A stretch of DNA of 64,000 nt from Dyella sp. RRB7 (GTDB lineage Bacteria; Pseudomonadota; Gammaproteobacteria; Xanthomonadales; Rhodanobacteraceae). The stretch's first letter is position 1. Every line of letters begins with the position of its first letter. Shown here one piece after another: positions 27,460 to 38,138 of this stretch. The notes beneath the pieces are model-generated. The model was not told the origin of the DNA, ran no database searches, and saw nothing but the letters and a program-made list of their open reading frames with translations. The position numbers and the translations under genes are program-made. The DNA is taken from positions 186,001-250,000 of the forward strand of contig NZ_JAKWJS010000006.1 in assembly GCF_022761115.1 (NCBI RefSeq), read 5' to 3'.

Positions 27460-28623
27460 TTATCCAACGGCTTCCAGGATGGTCGCTATGCCTTGTCCGC
27501 CGCCGATGCATTGGGTGGCCAGGGCATAGCGTCCGCCGTTCCTGCGCAGAATCTGCGCGGCCTTGGCGGTGATGCGCGCACCGGTGGCACCCAGCGGGTG
27601 GCCCAGGGCAATAGCGCCGCCATCGATGTTCACCGTGTCCCGGTCGATGCCCAGCTCGCGCAGGCAAGCGACCGCCTGCGAGCCGAATGCCTCGTTGATC
27701 TCCACCACATCGATATCCCTGATGCTCAGGCCTGCGCGTTGCAGGGCCTTCTGCGTGGCGGGCACCGGACCCATGCCCATGAACTCCGGGGCCACGCCGG
27801 CAATGGCGGTGGACTTGATGCGCGCCAGCACCTCCAGGCCGTGGCGCTGGGCGAAGGCCGCCGAGGTCACCAGTACGGCGACCGCGCCATCGGTAAGCGG
27901 CGAGGCGGTGCCGGCCGTCACGGTGCCGTGTTCGCCGAATGCCGGCTTCAGCGCCGCGAGGTCTTCCAGCGTGGTCTGCGGGCGCAGGCACAGGTCATGA
28001 TCGACCACGATGCCTTCGGCCGTGGTGACGGCCACGATCTCGTCCTTTAAACGTCCCGCCGCCTGTGCGGCCGCCGCCTTCTGCTGCGACTCGTAGGCGA
28101 GTTGCTCCTGGTCGGCGCGGGTAACGCCGTATTTGAGCGCCACGTTCTCGGCAGTCTGGCCCATGGTGACATAGGCTTCGATGGCGACCTCCGCATCCGG
28201 GTGCTCGTTACTGGCAAAGCGCGGATTGGGCGAGAAGCTGAGGCCGCCCTGAGGCACCAGCGTCATGCTCTCGACGCCGGCGGCGATGAGCGCTTCGCCC
28301 GCGCCGATCGCGATCTGGCCGGCGGCCATGTGGATGGCATACATCGAGGAGCCGCAGAAGCGGTTCACCGTGGCGCCACCCACGTCGATGGGCAGGCCGG
28401 CCAGCAGCGAGGCGATGCGAGCGATGTTGTCGCCTTGCACGCCTTCCGGATAGGCGCAGCCCATCAACACGTCCTCGATCAGGCGAGGATCGACATTGGC
28501 ACGCTGCACCAGCGCATTGAGGGTGATGGCGGCCAGGTCATCCGGTCGCACGGTGGCCAGCGGCCCCTTGCGCGCAAAAGCAAAAGGCGTGCGGACATAG
28601 CCCGCGATGACAGCATCGATCAT
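27460..28623 (-). CDS. Acetyl-CoA acyltransferase (thiolase)
   Basis: A 387-residue thiolase. The nucleophile Cys90 is in NRFCGSSM; other catalytic elements are NEAFGSQ, GGAIALGHPLGATGAR and the final Cys in ATQCIGGGQG. It resembles FadA-type degradative enzymes that cleave 3-ketoacyl-CoA. It is the third gene of an operon with a TetR regulator and a thioesterase, suggesting fatty-acid or acyl-CoA turnover under TetR control. No beta-oxidation multifunctional enzyme lies adjacent. Confidence 0.95.
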   Translation of the reverse strand: MIDAVIAGYVRTPFAFARKGPLATVRPDDLAAITLNALVQRANVDPRLIEDVLMGCAYPEGVQGDNIARIASLLAGLPIDVGGATVNRFCGSSMYAIHMAAGQIAIGAGEALIAAGVESMTLVPQGGLSFSPNPRFASNEHPDAEVAIEAYVTMGQTAENVALKYGVTRADQEQLAYESQQKAAAAQAAGRLKDEIVAVTTAEGIVVDHDLCLRPQTTLEDLAALKPAFGEHGTVTAGTASPLTDGAVAVLVTSAAFAQRHGLEVLARIKSTAIAGVAPEFMGMGPVPATQKALQRAGLSIRDIDVVEINEAFGSQAVACLRELGIDRDTVNIDGGAIALGHPLGATGARITAKAAQILRRNGGRYALATQCIGGGQGIATILEAVG

Positions 28624-28680
28624 GGGAAGCGTCCTGTGGGGATGTCGCCGGCGATGCGTGGTCGCCAGCGGGTGGGTGGT

Positions 28681-29130
28681 CTATCGGTCGAACACCAGCA
28701 GGGTGGACGTGGCGGTGGCGTAGAGACGGCCCTGTGCATCGAGCAGGCTGGCTTCGGCAAACGCCACGCGGCGGCCGATGGTGAGCACGCGTCCTTCGGC
28801 GCGCACGCGGCCGGTCTCGCCGGTCATGGCCTTGTGGAATGCGGTCTTCAGTTCCAGCGAGGTATAGCCTTGCTGGGCGGTGAGTCGCGAATGCACCGCG
28901 CAGCCGCAGGCCGAATCGAGCAGGGTGGCGAAGTAGCCGCCATGCACCATGCCCATCGGGTTGTAGGCATGCGGACCGGGCACGCCTTCGAACGCGGCGA
29001 AGCCTTCGTTCACCTCGACCAGGTCGAAATCCAGCGCGTCGCCGATGCCCGGGCGCTTGCCCGAGGCGATGAACGCGCGCAATTGTTCCAGGCCGCTCAG
29101 GCCGTGGCCGATCTCGGTGATCAGGCTCAT
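28681..29130 (-). CDS. PaaI-family hotdog thioesterase
   Basis: A 149-residue hotdog-fold protein with NPMGMVHGGYFATLLDSACGCAV, the PaaI active-site pattern, and the typical late strand VRAEGRVLTIGRRVAFAEASL. It hydrolyses acyl- or aryl-CoA esters in this family. The ATG overlaps the TetR stop (ATGA), and the thiolase follows 57 bases later. Confidence 0.92.
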   Translation of the reverse strand: MSLITEIGHGLSGLEQLRAFIASGKRPGIGDALDFDLVEVNEGFAAFEGVPGPHAYNPMGMVHGGYFATLLDSACGCAVHSRLTAQQGYTSLELKTAFHKAMTGETGRVRAEGRVLTIGRRVAFAEASLLDAQGRLYATATSTLLVFDR

Positions 29131-29720
29131 GCCTTCGCCTCCAGGCCCAGCCGTTGTTTGAGCAGCTGGCGCGAGTCGGCCAGGATGGCATCGGAACGTG
29201 CCGCTTCCGGTTCGATGCGCGCGAGCGACAGTGCGCCAATCAGTTCCGCCACCACCGAGTGCGCCTGGGCCTGCGCGTCGGCATGCCCAAGCGCTTGCAG
29301 TTTTTCAGCGATCGCATGGGTGAGACGCTGCGCGCCGCTGGCGAACTGTTCGCGCGTCGCTTCGGACAAGCGCGGCAGATCCGAGGCAAGCGCCGCCATG
29401 GGGCAGCCGGCCGAGCGCGCGTCGCGATGCCTCTTCGACAGATAGAAATCGATATAGGCAGCCAGTCCCTCGGCCGGGCCACGGCCATCCATTTCATGCC
29501 GGATGCGCGCGCGGGACTCCTCGAACATCTGCTCGATGGCGGCCGTCACCAGTTCGTCCTTGGAGCGGAAATGGGCGTAGAAGCCGCCATGGGTCAGCCC
29601 GGCTTCGGCCATCACGCCGGCCACGCCGACGCGATCGGGCCCCTCGGCGCGAATGGCCTTGGCCGCTACCTGCAACACCTTGGCGCGGGTCTTTTGCTTG
29701 TGTTCGGCGTTGTAGCGCAT
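29127..29720 (-). CDS. TetR-family regulator
   Basis: A 197-residue TetR repressor: a helix-turn-helix with AEAGLTHGGFYAHFRSKDEL and a ligand domain containing SAGCPMAALASDLPR, common in TetRs that control detoxification genes. It heads the thioesterase-thiolase operon. A palindrome 19 bases upstream of its ATG suggests autorepression. Confidence 0.92.
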   Translation of the reverse strand: MRYNAEHKQKTRAKVLQVAAKAIRAEGPDRVGVAGVMAEAGLTHGGFYAHFRSKDELVTAAIEQMFEESRARIRHEMDGRGPAEGLAAYIDFYLSKRHRDARSAGCPMAALASDLPRLSEATREQFASGAQRLTHAIAEKLQALGHADAQAQAHSVVAELIGALSLARIEPEAARSDAILADSRQLLKQRLGLEAKA

Positions 29721-29738
29721 GGCAGTTCCACCTCATTT

Positions 29739-29756
29739 GTATGATATCAATCATAC
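29739..29756. promoter_or_regulatory. TetR operator palindrome
   Basis: GTATGAT-ATCA-ATCATAC, perfect 7-bp arms, 19 bases upstream of the TetR start. The size and position suit binding by its own TetR. Confidence 0.7.
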
Positions 29757-29923
29757 TATTACGTCGCGGCTGCGCAAGTGGCGCGGCGTCTTGCCATGGC
29801 ATTCACGGGCCGGACGGCCGAACTGCCGGTGCGCAATGGCTCCAGCCCGCATGAGCGGCCATTTCCCTTGCAGCGGTGTTGGGCGTCGGGCACGCTAATC
29901 GGTTTAGCCAACCCGGAGATGTC

Positions 29924-30208
29924 ATGTCCAGCCAAGAAACCATCATCCAGATCATGCCCGCCACCGGGTGGGTCGCTGTCTACGACGAGGACGGCGAGGA
30001 AAGCGCCGAGGCCCTGGTCTGCTTCGCGCTGGTCGAAACGGTCAACAACGGCGTCAGCCGTCGCGATGTGCGCCCCATGCGGGTAGACGGCAAGGGCATC
30101 GGCTTCGCCGATCTCGAAGCCAACTTCCTGCGCGTGGAAGAACTGGCCGAGTTTGAGGAAGACGAGGAAGAGGACGAGGAAGAAGAGGAAGACGACACCG
30201 AGGAGTGA
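29924..30208 (+). CDS. Small protein with Asp/Glu tail, unknown function
   Basis: A 94-residue protein. Residues 1-75 are a compact conserved-looking domain (TGWVAVYDEDGEESAEALVC, RRDVRPMRVDGKGIGF). The last 20 residues are almost purely Asp/Glu. GGAGATGTC precedes the ATG. I recognise no family. A polyacidic tail suggests interaction with basic partners or calcium/metal binding, but that is speculation. Confidence 0.7.
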   Translation: MSSQETIIQIMPATGWVAVYDEDGEESAEALVCFALVETVNNGVSRRDVRPMRVDGKGIGFADLEANFLRVEELAEFEEDEEEDEEEEEDDTEE

Positions 30209-30221
30209 TCCTCGCGCTTTC

Positions 30222-30255
30222 GGAACGCGTCGCCCTCGTCCTGGCGATGCGTTCC
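30222..30255. terminator. Bidirectional hairpin terminator
   Basis: A 13-bp stem (GGAACGCGTCGCC against GGCGATGCGTTCC, one G-T pair) with an 8-base loop, between the stops of two convergent genes. Confidence 0.6.
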
Positions 30256-30269
30256 CTTCGCGGGCTGCC

Positions 30270-30878
30270 TCAGGAAAAGAACGTCTTGGTGAAGATGGCG
30301 CTCAGCATCTTCTGCGCCGCTTCGTTGGATAGTTCGTTGGGCATCGACTCGTGGAAGAAGCGCACGCCATCGATCATGGCCATGGTGCCCAGGGCAAGGT
30401 CGGCGGCGGGGGCGGGCAGCGTGGTGCCCATCAGCGCCGAGAACTCCTGGATGAAGTAGGCGATGACATCGCGCTTTTCTATCATCAGCGCATTGAGGCG
30501 GGTGCGGAAGCGCGCATCCCTCAATGCCAGCAGTCGCGCCTCGGCCCACAGGGTGAAGCTGTTCTCGCCGCAATAGGACTGCATGTAGAACTGCTCGAGC
30601 TGCTTCTGCATATCCCCGATCGACAGGCCCGCGTCCAGGATTTCCTGCAGGCCATGCTGGATATCCGCGTGATCGTGCTTGAGCAGTTCGATGAATAGAT
30701 CGTTCTTGCTCTTGAAGTTGGAGTAGAACGCGCCGCGGGTGTAACCGGCGTGGGCGGCGATGTCCTCCACGCTGCTGGCGGCCAGCCCCTTCTTGGCGAT
30801 GATGACAGTCGCACCCTCCAGCAATCGCTGGCGGGTCTGATCGCGGCTTTCTTCCCGGGTCAATCGCTTACGTGCCAT
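30270..30878 (-). CDS. TetR-family repressor of the RND pump
   Basis: A 202-residue TetR protein of the AcrR/TtgR kind: SSVEDIAAHAGYTRGAFYSNFKSKNDLF in the DNA-binding domain and a helical ligand domain. It is divergent from the RND operon with a 151-base gap that contains a palindrome. Local repression of the pump is the natural reading. Confidence 0.92.
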   Translation of the reverse strand: MARKRLTREESRDQTRQRLLEGATVIIAKKGLAASSVEDIAAHAGYTRGAFYSNFKSKNDLFIELLKHDHADIQHGLQEILDAGLSIGDMQKQLEQFYMQSYCGENSFTLWAEARLLALRDARFRTRLNALMIEKRDVIAYFIQEFSALMGTTLPAPAADLALGTMAMIDGVRFFHESMPNELSNEAAQKMLSAIFTKTFFS

Positions 30879-30931
30879 GGACCGATGGTAGCACGCGCCC
30901 GTCCGCGTGCATCCGTGTGCACTTGTGAATT

Positions 30932-30951
30932 CAAATACAACAATGTATTTG
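30932..30951. promoter_or_regulatory. Probable TetR operator for the RND pump
   Basis: CAAATACA-ACAA-TGTATTTG, perfect 8-bp arms, midway between the divergent tetR gene and the pump operon. GAATTC occurs on both sides (30927 and 30962), so the symmetry is wider than the core. Confidence 0.75.
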
Positions 30952-31029
30952 TATGCACCGATGAATTCGTGGCGGTGGATGGCGGCTTTGCCGCGTTTGC
31001 CGCCGTGTCCCCGTATGCAGGAGTGACCC

Positions 31030-32166
31030 GTGACTTACCGTGATTTCCGCGTGTCGGCTGACGTGCCGACGCGACGTCGATGGCTGCCTTTTGCCGTGGC
31101 GGCGCTGGCCCTGCTGTCCGGCTGCGGCAAAAGTGCGCCGCCCGAAGAGGCAGCGCGGCCGGTGATTGCCTTGCCGGTGCAGGCGGCCGACGGCGCGCTG
31201 CGTCAACCCTTTCCCGGTGAGGTGCATGCGCGCTACGAGATGCCGCTGTCGTTCCGCGTGGGTGGGCAGTTGGTCGCCCGCCAGGCGCATCTGGGCGACA
31301 CGGTGAAGAAGGGCCAAGTGCTGGCCCAGCTCGACGATGCCGACGCCACCCGTTCGCAGGCCTCCGCACAGGCCGCGCTGGAAGCGGCGGAACATCGGTT
31401 GACCTTCGCCACGCAACAACGCGACCGCGACGACGCGCAGGCCAAGCAGAACCTGATCAGCCAGCTGCAGCTGGAGCAGACGCACGATGCCTACGCCTCG
31501 GCGCTGGCCGCGCGCGACCAGGCGAAACAGCAACTGGCGCTGGCACAGAACCAGTCGCGTTACACCACGCTGGTGGCCGATCGCGATGGCAGCATCACCA
31601 GCGAGCAGGCGGACGTGGGGCAGGTGGTGGCGGCGGGCCAGGCGGTATTCGGTTTCGCCTGGTCCGGCGACCGCGACGTGTTCATCGATGTATCCGAGGA
31701 CCGCCTTGCCGGCATCGCGGTGGGGCAGGCCGCCACGGTGACGCTGCTGGCTTTGCCCGGCGTAACGCTCGCTGCCCATGTACGCGATATCGCGCCGTCG
31801 GCGGACCCGCAGTCGCGCACTTATCGCATCAAGCTGGGGCTCGACCAGCCCGGCCCGCAGGTGCGCCTGGGCATGACGGCGCAGGTCAGCCTGGCGGCCT
31901 CGTCGCAGGCGGCCCAGGGCGTGCGCATTCCCGCGACGGCGCTGTTCCATCAGGGAGAACGGCCGGCGGTGTGGGTGGTGCGTCCCAACGACTCGACGCT
32001 GGAGCTGCGCCCGGTCAGCGTGCTGCGCTACGGCGAGCGTGACGTGCTGGTCGGCGGCGGGCTGCATGCCGGCGAGCGCGTGGTGATGCAGGGCGTGCAC
32101 ACCGTGTCCGCCGGCGAGAAGGTGGCGCCGATCGCTCCGCCGCATCCGGAGGATGCGCCGCTATGA
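31030..32166 (+). CDS. RND efflux periplasmic adaptor (membrane fusion) lipoprotein
   Basis: 378 residues from a GTG start. The lipobox LLSGC anchors it to the inner membrane. The lipoyl/barrel-sandwich and coiled-coil hairpin follow (SFRVGGQLVARQAHLGDTVK; LEAAEHRLTFATQQRD), and then the beta-barrel. It links the RND pump to the outer-membrane channel. Its stop overlaps the RND start by 4 bases. Confidence 0.93.
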   Translation: MTYRDFRVSADVPTRRRWLPFAVAALALLSGCGKSAPPEEAARPVIALPVQAADGALRQPFPGEVHARYEMPLSFRVGGQLVARQAHLGDTVKKGQVLAQLDDADATRSQASAQAALEAAEHRLTFATQQRDRDDAQAKQNLISQLQLEQTHDAYASALAARDQAKQQLALAQNQSRYTTLVADRDGSITSEQADVGQVVAAGQAVFGFAWSGDRDVFIDVSEDRLAGIAVGQAATVTLLALPGVTLAAHVRDIAPSADPQSRTYRIKLGLDQPGPQVRLGMTAQVSLAASSQAAQGVRIPATALFHQGERPAVWVVRPNDSTLELRPVSVLRYGERDVLVGGGLHAGERVVMQGVHTVSAGEKVAPIAPPHPEDAPL

Positions 32167-35100
32167 ACCAGGAGGGTCGCTTCAATCTCTCGGCCTGGAC
32201 GCTACGGCACCAGTCGCTGGTGTTCTTCGTCATGGTGATGGTGGCGCTGTTCGGCCTGTTGTCGTACAGCCGCCTGTCGCAGTCGGAAGACCCGCCGTTC
32301 ACCTTCAAGGTGATGGTGGTGCAGACCTTCTGGCCCGGCGCCGATGCCAAGCAGGTGCAGGAACAGGTCACCGACCGCATCTCGCACAAGCTGCAGGAGA
32401 CGCCATCGATCGACTTCCTGCGCAGCTATTCGCGGCCGGGCGAGTCGCTGATCTTCTTCAACATCAAGGATTCCGCACCCGCCGCCAGCGTGCCCGATAC
32501 CTGGTATCAGGTGCGCAAGAAGGTGGGGGACATCGCCGCGCAGTTGCCGCCGGGTGTGCAGGGGCCGTTCTTCAACGACGAATTCGGCGACGTCTACACC
32601 GATATCTACGCACTCGAAGGCGATGGTTTCACGCCGGCGCAGTTGCATGACTACGCCGATCAATTGCGCGCCGAACTGCTGCGCGTGCCCGGCGTGGCCA
32701 AGGTCGACTTCCTTGGCGACCAGAACCAGCACGTCTATATCGAGATGACCAACGCGCGGCTTGCCAAGCTGGGCATCAGCCCGCAGCAGCTGGCGCAGGC
32801 CATCAACCAGCAGAACGCGGTGGCCGCGGCGGGCGTGCTGACCACGGGGGACGACCGTGTCTTCGTGCGCCCGACCGGGCAGTTCGACAATGTCGATGCG
32901 CTGAAGAACACGCTGTTGCGCATCAACAACCAGAGCTTCCGGCTCGGCGACATCGCCACCATCCACAAGGGCTACGACGACCCGCCGAGCCAGCAGATGC
33001 GCTTCATGGCGCGGCCGGTGCTGGGCATCGGCATCACCATGCAGCCGGGTGGCGACGTCATCCATCTCGGCAAGGCGCTGGACAGCGCGACCGTGTCGTT
33101 GCAGAAACGCCTGCCGGCCGGACTGAAGCTGTCCGAAGTCACCAGCATGCCGCATGCGGTGTCCCATTCGGTGGACGATTTCCTGGAGTCGGTGGCCGAG
33201 GCGGTGATCATCGTGCTGCTGGTGAGCCTGCTGAGCCTGGGGTTCCGCACCGGCATGGTGGTGGTGATCTCCATCCCGTTCGTGCTGGCGGCCACGGCGC
33301 TGTGCATGGAACTGTTCGGCATCGGCCTGCACAAGGTGTCGTTGGGCACGCTGGTGCTCGCGCTGGGTTTGCTGGTGGACGACGCGATCATCGCGGTCGA
33401 AATGATGTCGGTGAAACTGGAGCAGGGCTGGACCCGCGTGCGCGCTGCCGCGTTTGCCTATACCAGCACGGCGTTCCCGATGCTCACCGGTACCTTGGTC
33501 ACCGTGTCGGGCTTCCTGCCGATTGCGCTGGCCAAGTCGGGCACCGGCGAGTACACGCGCTCGATCTTCGAAGTGTCGGCGATTGCATTGCTGGTGTCGT
33601 GGCTGGCGGCGGTGATCGTGATTCCGCTGCTGGGCTATCACCTGCTGCCGGAGCACCACCAGCGTGCCAAGCCGGGCGAGGAGTGGTGGGCGCGCGCGAT
33701 GCCGCAGCGGTGGAACGCGGCGCGCAAGGCGAAAGCCGCGGCCATCGTGCACAAGGACGGCGATATCGAAATCTACGACACCGCGTTCTATCGCCGCTTC
33801 CGTGGCTGGCTCGATTTCTGCCTGAAGCGCCGCTTCCTGGTGCTTGGCGCGACGGTGGCGATATTCGTGGTGGCGCTGGCCGGTTTTGGGCTGGTGCCCA
33901 AGCAGTTCTTCCCCAGCTCCGATCGCCCCGAGCTGCTGGTGGATCTGCGCCTGCCGGAAGGTGCCTCGTTCGATGCAACGCTGGGCCAGGTAAAGCGCTT
34001 CGAGGCGGCGATCAAGGACCGCAAGGAGATCGCCAACGTCGTCAGCTTTGTCGGCAGCGGCGCGCCGCGTTTCTATCTGCCGCTGGACCAGCAGCTGGCG
34101 CAGCCGAACTTCGCGCAGTTCGTGATCACCGCCAAAAGCGTCGAGCAGCGCGAACAACTGGCGAATTATCTCGATGGCCTGCTGCGGCGCGACTTTGCCG
34201 CCGTGCGCACGCGCGTGAGCCGGTTGGAGAACGGCCCGCCAGTGGGCTTCCCGGTGCAGTTTCGCGTGCAGGGTGACGACATTGCGACGGTGCGCGGCAT
34301 TGCCGAACAGGTCGCCGGCGTGATGCGCGCCAACCCGCAGACCAGCAATGTGCAGTTCGACTGGGACGAGCCGGCGGAGCGTTCCGTGCGCTTCGAGATC
34401 GACCAGATCAAGGCGCGCCAGCTGGGCATCACCTCGCAGGACGTGGCCGGTTTCCTGGCCATGACGCTGTCGGGCACCACGGTGACCCAGTACCGCGAGC
34501 GCGACAAGCTGATTGCCGTGGACTTGCGCGCGCCGCAGGCCGATCGCATTCATCCCGACCAGATCGAGCGACTGGCGATTCCCACGCCCAGCGGCACGGC
34601 CATTCCGCTGTCGCAACTGGGGCGTGTCACTTATGGCCTGGAATACGGCGTGATCTGGGAGCGTGACCGCCAGCCGACCATCACCGTGCAGTCCGATACG
34701 CGCCATGGCGCGCAAGGGCTGGACGTCACCAGCGCCATCGACAAGCAGCTCGACGGCATTCGCAGTCATCTGCCGGTGGGCTATCGCATCGAGGTCGGTG
34801 GCTCGGTGGAGCAGAACCAGAAGGCGCAAGACTCGATCAATGCGCAGATGCCGTTGATGGTGATTGCCGTGCTGACCTTGCTGATGATCCAGCTGCAGAG
34901 CATCGGCCGCACCTTCATGGTGGTGTTGACCGCGCCGCTGGGATTGATCGGCGTGATCGGCTCGCTGCTGCTGTTCCACCAGCCGTTCGGCTTCGTGGCG
35001 ATGCTGGGCACCATTGCGATGTTCGGCATCATCATGCGCAACTCGGTGATCCTGGTGGACCAGATCGAGCAGGACATCCAGGCCGGGCATCCGCGCTGGG

Positions 35101-35333
35101 AAGCGATCATCGGTGCCACCGTGCGGCGTTTCCGGCCGATTACGTTGACGGCCGCGGCGGCGGTGCTGGCGCTTATTCCATTGCTGCGCAGCAACTTCTT
35201 CGGACCGATGGCGACCGCGCTGATGGGCGGCATCACCGTGGCCACGGTACTCACCTTGTTCTATCTGCCGGCGTTGTACGCCGCCTGGTTCCGCGTGCGG
35301 GCCGATGAGCCGGCACAGGAGGTTGCACCATGA
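32163..35333 (+). CDS. RND efflux permease (HAE1-like)
   Basis: A 1056-residue proton-driven pump with the two-fold RND repeat and 12 transmembrane helices. TM4 carries the Asp pair in GLLVDDAIIAVEMM needed for proton relay. RND blocks LRINNQSFRLGDIA and GIIMRNSVILVDQIEQD are present. Closest by character to VexF/TriC-type multidrug pumps; substrates are unknown. It overlaps both neighbours by 4 bases, so the three pump genes form one operon. Confidence 0.95.
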   Translation: MNQEGRFNLSAWTLRHQSLVFFVMVMVALFGLLSYSRLSQSEDPPFTFKVMVVQTFWPGADAKQVQEQVTDRISHKLQETPSIDFLRSYSRPGESLIFFNIKDSAPAASVPDTWYQVRKKVGDIAAQLPPGVQGPFFNDEFGDVYTDIYALEGDGFTPAQLHDYADQLRAELLRVPGVAKVDFLGDQNQHVYIEMTNARLAKLGISPQQLAQAINQQNAVAAAGVLTTGDDRVFVRPTGQFDNVDALKNTLLRINNQSFRLGDIATIHKGYDDPPSQQMRFMARPVLGIGITMQPGGDVIHLGKALDSATVSLQKRLPAGLKLSEVTSMPHAVSHSVDDFLESVAEAVIIVLLVSLLSLGFRTGMVVVISIPFVLAATALCMELFGIGLHKVSLGTLVLALGLLVDDAIIAVEMMSVKLEQGWTRVRAAAFAYTSTAFPMLTGTLVTVSGFLPIALAKSGTGEYTRSIFEVSAIALLVSWLAAVIVIPLLGYHLLPEHHQRAKPGEEWWARAMPQRWNAARKAKAAAIVHKDGDIEIYDTAFYRRFRGWLDFCLKRRFLVLGATVAIFVVALAGFGLVPKQFFPSSDRPELLVDLRLPEGASFDATLGQVKRFEAAIKDRKEIANVVSFVGSGAPRFYLPLDQQLAQPNFAQFVITAKSVEQREQLANYLDGLLRRDFAAVRTRVSRLENGPPVGFPVQFRVQGDDIATVRGIAEQVAGVMRANPQTSNVQFDWDEPAERSVRFEIDQIKARQLGITSQDVAGFLAMTLSGTTVTQYRERDKLIAVDLRAPQADRIHPDQIERLAIPTPSGTAIPLSQLGRVTYGLEYGVIWERDRQPTITVQSDTRHGAQGLDVTSAIDKQLDGIRSHLPVGYRIEVGGSVEQNQKAQDSINAQMPLMVIAVLTLLMIQLQSIGRTFMVVLTAPLGLIGVIGSLLLFHQPFGFVAMLGTIAMFGIIMRNSVILVDQIEQDIQAGHPRWEAIIGATVRRFRPITLTAAAAVLALIPLLRSNFFGPMATALMGGITVATVLTLFYLPALYAAWFRVRADEPAQEVAP

Positions 35334-36802
35334 AACGCGCGAACATGCTCAGGCTGACCTCGCTGGCAACTGCCGTGTGGCTTGCCGGTTGTTCCTTTGC
35401 GCCACCGCCCAAACCACCGGCGGCGCCTTCGCCGGAAAACTATACGGTGGCACCGGTGACGCCGGTCAGCGCGGAAGCGGGCGGCGTGGCGCAGCATTTC
35501 AACCAGGGCGAACATCCGGTGCCGGACTGGTGGCGGCTGTACGGTTCGGACACGCTCGATGCCTGGGTGGACGAGGGGCTGCGCAACAACGCGTCACTGG
35601 AGGCGACGCGGCATACGCTGGAAGCGGTGCACCAGCAGTTCCGTGCCCAGGTGGGCGCGACGCAGCTGCCATCGCTCGACGCGCAAGGCCAGACCAGTCG
35701 ACAGCGTGCCCTGGGCCTGCCCGATCTTGGCCCGCCGACCAATCTCTACAACGTTTATGCAGGCCAGCTGAGCCTGGGCTATACCTTCGATCTGTTTGGC
35801 GCCACCCGCTACGGCATCAAGCAGGCGGCGGCACAGGTGGATCAGCAGGCCCTGCAGCTCGATGGCGCGCGGCGGGCGCTGGCGGCGAATATCGTGATCA
35901 CGGCGATCAACGCATCGTCGCTGGCCGAGCAGCTTGCCATCAGCGAACGTGTCGCCGTGCTGGCGCGCGAGCAGGCGGACCTCACGGCGAAAGCCTATCG
36001 CCTTGGCGCGGCGTCCCACGATGACATGCTCACCGCGCAGCAGAACGCGGCGGCATGGGATGCGTCCTTGCCGCCGCTGCGCTTCCAGGCGCAGCGGGCC
36101 CGGCACACGCTGGCGGTATTCATGGGGCGCACGCCCGACCAGGCGCCCGAGGTGCTGCCACTGGCGCAGCTGTCCTTGCCCGTCGATGTGCCCGTGAGCG
36201 TGCCGTCGGACCTGTTGCGGCAACGGCCTGACGTGCTGGCCGCCGAGGCGGCCGTGCAGGCGGCCTCGGCGCAGGTCGGTGTCGCCACGGCCAATCTGTT
36301 TCCGCGCATTTCGCTGTCGGCCTCGCTGGGTTCGGCCGCGTTCAAGGAAGCGGCGCTGTTCACCGGGGCAGGTTCCATATGGAGCGCCGGTGTGTCGCTG
36401 GCCCAGCCGATTTTCCATGGCGGTGCCTTGATGGCGCAGCGCAAGGCCGCCATCGCGGACTACCAGGCCAGCCTGGCGCAATACAAGCAGACCGTGCTCA
36501 ACGCCTTCCAGAATGTCGCCGATTCGCTGGCCGCCCTGCAGCAGGATGCGTTGACCTTGCAGTCCTCGCAGGCTGCCTCGGCGGCAGCCGGGCAATCGTT
36601 CAACGATGCCAGGTCGCGTTATCAGCTGGGTTCGGTGGCGTATCCGGCCACACTTGCCAGCGAACAGCGCTGGCAGAACGCGAAGTTGTCCGATGTGCAG
36701 GCCACGGCCGCGCGCCTGGTGGATACCGCGGCGTTGTATCAGGCGATGGGAACGTCGCCGGAGGCGAGTGGCGGAGCGCTGGGTTACCAGCCGGCTCGAT
36801 GA
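35330..36802 (+). CDS. Outer-membrane efflux lipoprotein (OprM/NodT family)
   Basis: A 490-residue outer-membrane channel with lipobox LAGC. Two OEP repeats are visible, with DWWRLYGSDTLDAWVDEGL and LSLGYTFDLFGATRYGIK in the first, and RQRPDVLAAEAAVQAASAQV and SAGVSLAQPIFHGG in the second. It completes the tripartite pump. A terminator hairpin follows 9 bases after the stop. Confidence 0.95.
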   Translation: MKRANMLRLTSLATAVWLAGCSFAPPPKPPAAPSPENYTVAPVTPVSAEAGGVAQHFNQGEHPVPDWWRLYGSDTLDAWVDEGLRNNASLEATRHTLEAVHQQFRAQVGATQLPSLDAQGQTSRQRALGLPDLGPPTNLYNVYAGQLSLGYTFDLFGATRYGIKQAAAQVDQQALQLDGARRALAANIVITAINASSLAEQLAISERVAVLAREQADLTAKAYRLGAASHDDMLTAQQNAAAWDASLPPLRFQAQRARHTLAVFMGRTPDQAPEVLPLAQLSLPVDVPVSVPSDLLRQRPDVLAAEAAVQAASAQVGVATANLFPRISLSASLGSAAFKEAALFTGAGSIWSAGVSLAQPIFHGGALMAQRKAAIADYQASLAQYKQTVLNAFQNVADSLAALQQDALTLQSSQAASAAAGQSFNDARSRYQLGSVAYPATLASEQRWQNAKLSDVQATAARLVDTAALYQAMGTSPEASGGALGYQPAR

Positions 36803-36811
36803 GCCGCAGTA

Positions 36812-36839
36812 GCCTCCCTGCGCATCGGCGCAGGGAGGC
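36812..36839. terminator. Bidirectional hairpin terminator
   Basis: A perfect 12-bp stem, GCCTCCCTGCGC with loop ATCG, between the convergent outer-membrane channel and ald genes. No T tract. Confidence 0.7.
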
Positions 36840-36854
36840 CACGAGCACGAGGCC

Positions 36855-37973
<1,119 letters not shown>

Positions 37974-38138
37974 GGCTGGATCTCTCTTGCTAGTGGGAGG
38001 GTTGCAGGACCGGCGTTGTCTGGGTGCCGGAGACGCAGCAGTATGATCGGTGTATTGAGCAATTTCTCGCCAATTTTGCGCCGTTTTCGGTCGTCATGTA
38101 GCACAATAATCTGTGTAATTTCATATTTAGAGAATTTT
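37974..38138. promoter_or_regulatory. Divergent ald/lrp control region
   Basis: 165 bases, the right half strikingly AT-rich (about 38040-38138) against the local background, as expected of Lrp-type binding regions. No single clear palindrome stands out. Confidence 0.4.

Noticed and set aside
32202-35090. A 962-residue minus-strand open frame
   Set aside because: Antisense shadow of the RND permease gene.
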